Positions 3,772 to 5,072 of a stretch of 5,072 nucleotides of DNA are shown piece after piece. The notes beneath the pieces were generated by a model, which was not told the DNA's origin, searched no databases, and saw only the letters and a list, made by a program, of their open reading frames with translations. Position numbers and translations under genes: made by a program. Source of the DNA: a bacterium (GTDB lineage Bacteria; Patescibacteria; Paceibacteria; UBA9973; SBAW01). How positions within the stretch are numbered: the first letter of the stretch is position 1; the number at the start of each line of letters is the position of its first letter. Location: NCBI GenBank assembly GCA_021825025.1, contig JAKAIP010000065.1:1-5072 (forward strand), read 5' to 3'.

Positions 3772-5072
3772 TCTATTGTCGCGTTTCATCAGAGAAGCAA
3801 AAAACCGAAGGGCACGGACTGGATAGTCAGGAGCATCGTTGCCGCGAGTACGCCAGAACCCACGGGTATGAGGTAGAGGATGTGTTCAAAGACAGCTTCA
3901 CCGGAGGCGGTGACTTTATGGAACGGCCGGGCATGTCTGCCTTGCTCACTCATCTTGATAAGTACCCACACCGAACCTATGTGGTCATCTTCGATGATCT
4001 AAAAAGACTGGCACGAGACACAATGTTCTACCTCAAGCTGAGGCAGGCATTCAAGGCTCGAGGAGCAAAGCTCGAAAGCCCGAATATCTCTCTTGAGGAC
4101 TCTGACGAAGCAGAATTCGTCGAGACCGTGCTCATGGGTGCAGCGCAACTCGAGCGCAAGCAAAATCGACGCCAAGTCATCCAAAAGCAAAAGGCGCGTC
4201 TCGAGAAAGGGTATTGGCCCTTCTATCCGCCGCCGGGCTATGTGCAAGCAAAGGACCCAATGCACGGCAAACTTCTGAAACCTGCAGAACCGCAAGCAGG
4301 CCTGATTCGCGAGGCGTTCGAGGGCTTTGCCTCGGATCGCTTCATGACCCAGGCGGATGTGATGCGGTTCCTGCGCGAATCGAATTACAACAATGGTCGC
4401 CCGGTGTACGTGGAAGGTGTAAGGCGGCTTCTGCGACGCGTCGTGTACGCGGGATACGTAGAGCGAGAGGAATGGGAAGTGTCACGAAGAAAAGGTCAGC
4501 ACGAAGGTCTGGTGAGTTTTGAGATATTTGAGAAAGTACAGGAGAAACTTGATGGAAAATGTAAGATGCGCACACGTGTGAGCGACCGACTAGACTTCGC
4601 ACTGCGAGGGCTGCTGACCTGCCCGTTCTGCAATCAGACTATGACTGGAAGCTGGAGCAGAGGACGAAGCAAAATGTACCGCTTTTACCGCTGCAAGACG
4701 CCATCGTGCGTTCGCTACAACAAGAGCGTTAGTGGCGACTTCGTAGATAAGGAATTTGAGGCCCTGCTGCGATCTGCCGTGCCGCGTCCAGAACTGCTCG
4801 AGCTGACGCGCGCAATCGTGCTAGACGCCTGGAACAAGCGTTTGAGCACTGTGGATCGTCGCAGGCATGAAGTTGAGAAGAAGATCGAAGAGACTAGGAG
4901 GCAGGTAGATGTGCTCTCCGGCCGGGTGGTGCGAGCAATGGACGAGTCACTCGTGCGCGCATACGAGGAGCAGATCATCAAAATTAGGGCCGAAGGGCTG
5001 CGGTTGCAGGAACAACTCAAGGTCTCAGGGGTTTCGGCGGTAAGCTTTGAAACCGCTCTTGAGACGGTAATG
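3723..5072 (+). CDS. Large serine recombinase (resolvase/invertase superfamily), 3' end off window
   Basis: 450 residues are visible and the frame is open at the right edge. The protein cuts and rejoins DNA at specific sites through a phosphoserine link to integrate or excise an element. Order of parts: catalytic resolvase domain (about 13-160) with YCRVSSEKQ (18-26; Ser22 the likely nucleophile, Arg20 beside it), GLDSQEHRC (32-40), and DDLKRLARD (91-99) with Arg95 and Arg98; a long helix with AQLERKQNRR (141-150); recombinase DNA-binding domain (about 164-290) with YWPFYPPPGY; zinc ribbon with Cys300, Cys303, Cys324 and Cys329; and coiled-coil start (about 375-435). This layout is that of large serine integrases/transposases, which usually exceed 450 residues. 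ATG 3723 is chosen as the first ATG before the catalytic domain, within the small ORF; its own ribosome site is weak, so coupling is likely. GTG 3699 is an alternative. All key residues appear present. Confidence 0.93.
   Translation, partial: MRKVTDDRRGTEIRALIYCRVSSEKQKTEGHGLDSQEHRCREYARTHGYEVEDVFKDSFTGGGDFMERPGMSALLTHLDKYPHRTYVVIFDDLKRLARDTMFYLKLRQAFKARGAKLESPNISLEDSDEAEFVETVLMGAAQLERKQNRRQVIQKQKARLEKGYWPFYPPPGYVQAKDPMHGKLLKPAEPQAGLIREAFEGFASDRFMTQADVMRFLRESNYNNGRPVYVEGVRRLLRRVVYAGYVEREEWEVSRRKGQHEGLVSFEIFEKVQEKLDGKCKMRTRVSDRLDFALRGLLTCPFCNQTMTGSWSRGRSKMYRFYRCKTPSCVRYNKSVSGDFVDKEFEALLRSAVPRPELLELTRAIVLDAWNKRLSTVDRRRHEVEKKIEETRRQVDVLSGRVVRAMDESLVRAYEEQIIKIRAEGLRLQEQLKVSGVSAVSFETALETVM

Overview
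The window is bacterial accessory DNA, most likely part of an integrative mobile element or genomic island. The sequence does not identify a species. Shine-Dalgarno-like sites, ATGA stop/start overlaps, a ParB-like/adenine methylase pair and a large serine recombinase all point to bacteria. Base composition is moderate and mixed: coding regions are near-balanced in GC, the stretch after the methylase is AT-rich, and the spacers hold GC-rich hairpins.

Layout from left to right. Positions 1-250 hold two hairpins (48-69 and a 21-bp-stem hairpin at 77-126) and a short orphan reading frame that looks like the 3' end of a lost gene. Positions 288-2538 hold a tightly packed rightward operon: a 29-codon ORF with a good Shine-Dalgarno site, then a 439-residue ParB-like (DGNRR) protein, then a D12/Dam-type DNA adenine methylase. 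Both junctions contain ATGA overlaps. The methylase reading frame is interrupted by a single in-frame TAG (2443-2445). The reading frame beyond it still encodes a recognisable methylase C-terminal tail, so the damage looks recent, or the stop is read through, or it is a sequencing error.

Positions 2539-2694 show no gene. A small leftward membrane protein of about 99 residues lies at 2695-2994 and converges on the methylase. From 2995 to 3560 there is a gene-poor stretch full of inverted repeats: a nested repeat system in which one segment can pair with either of two partners, several short hairpins with TTTC, GAAA or TTCG loops, a 20-bp-stem terminator-like hairpin, and a 24-nt-arm hairpin ending 2 bases before the next start codon.

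Positions 3562-5072 hold a 69-residue ORF overlapping the start of a large serine recombinase. The recombinase runs off the right edge, with 450 residues visible, including the catalytic domain, recombinase domain, zinc ribbon and start of a coiled coil.

Working picture (inference): the recombinase and its small upstream partner are the mobility module, the hairpin-rich spacer holds its control region and perhaps attachment site, and the sORF-ParB-methylase operon is cargo. The cargo could be an orphan modification, anti-restriction or defence module. The best candidates for something undescribed are the coupled sORF/ParB-HEPN-like/methylase cassette and the structured spacer before the recombinase.
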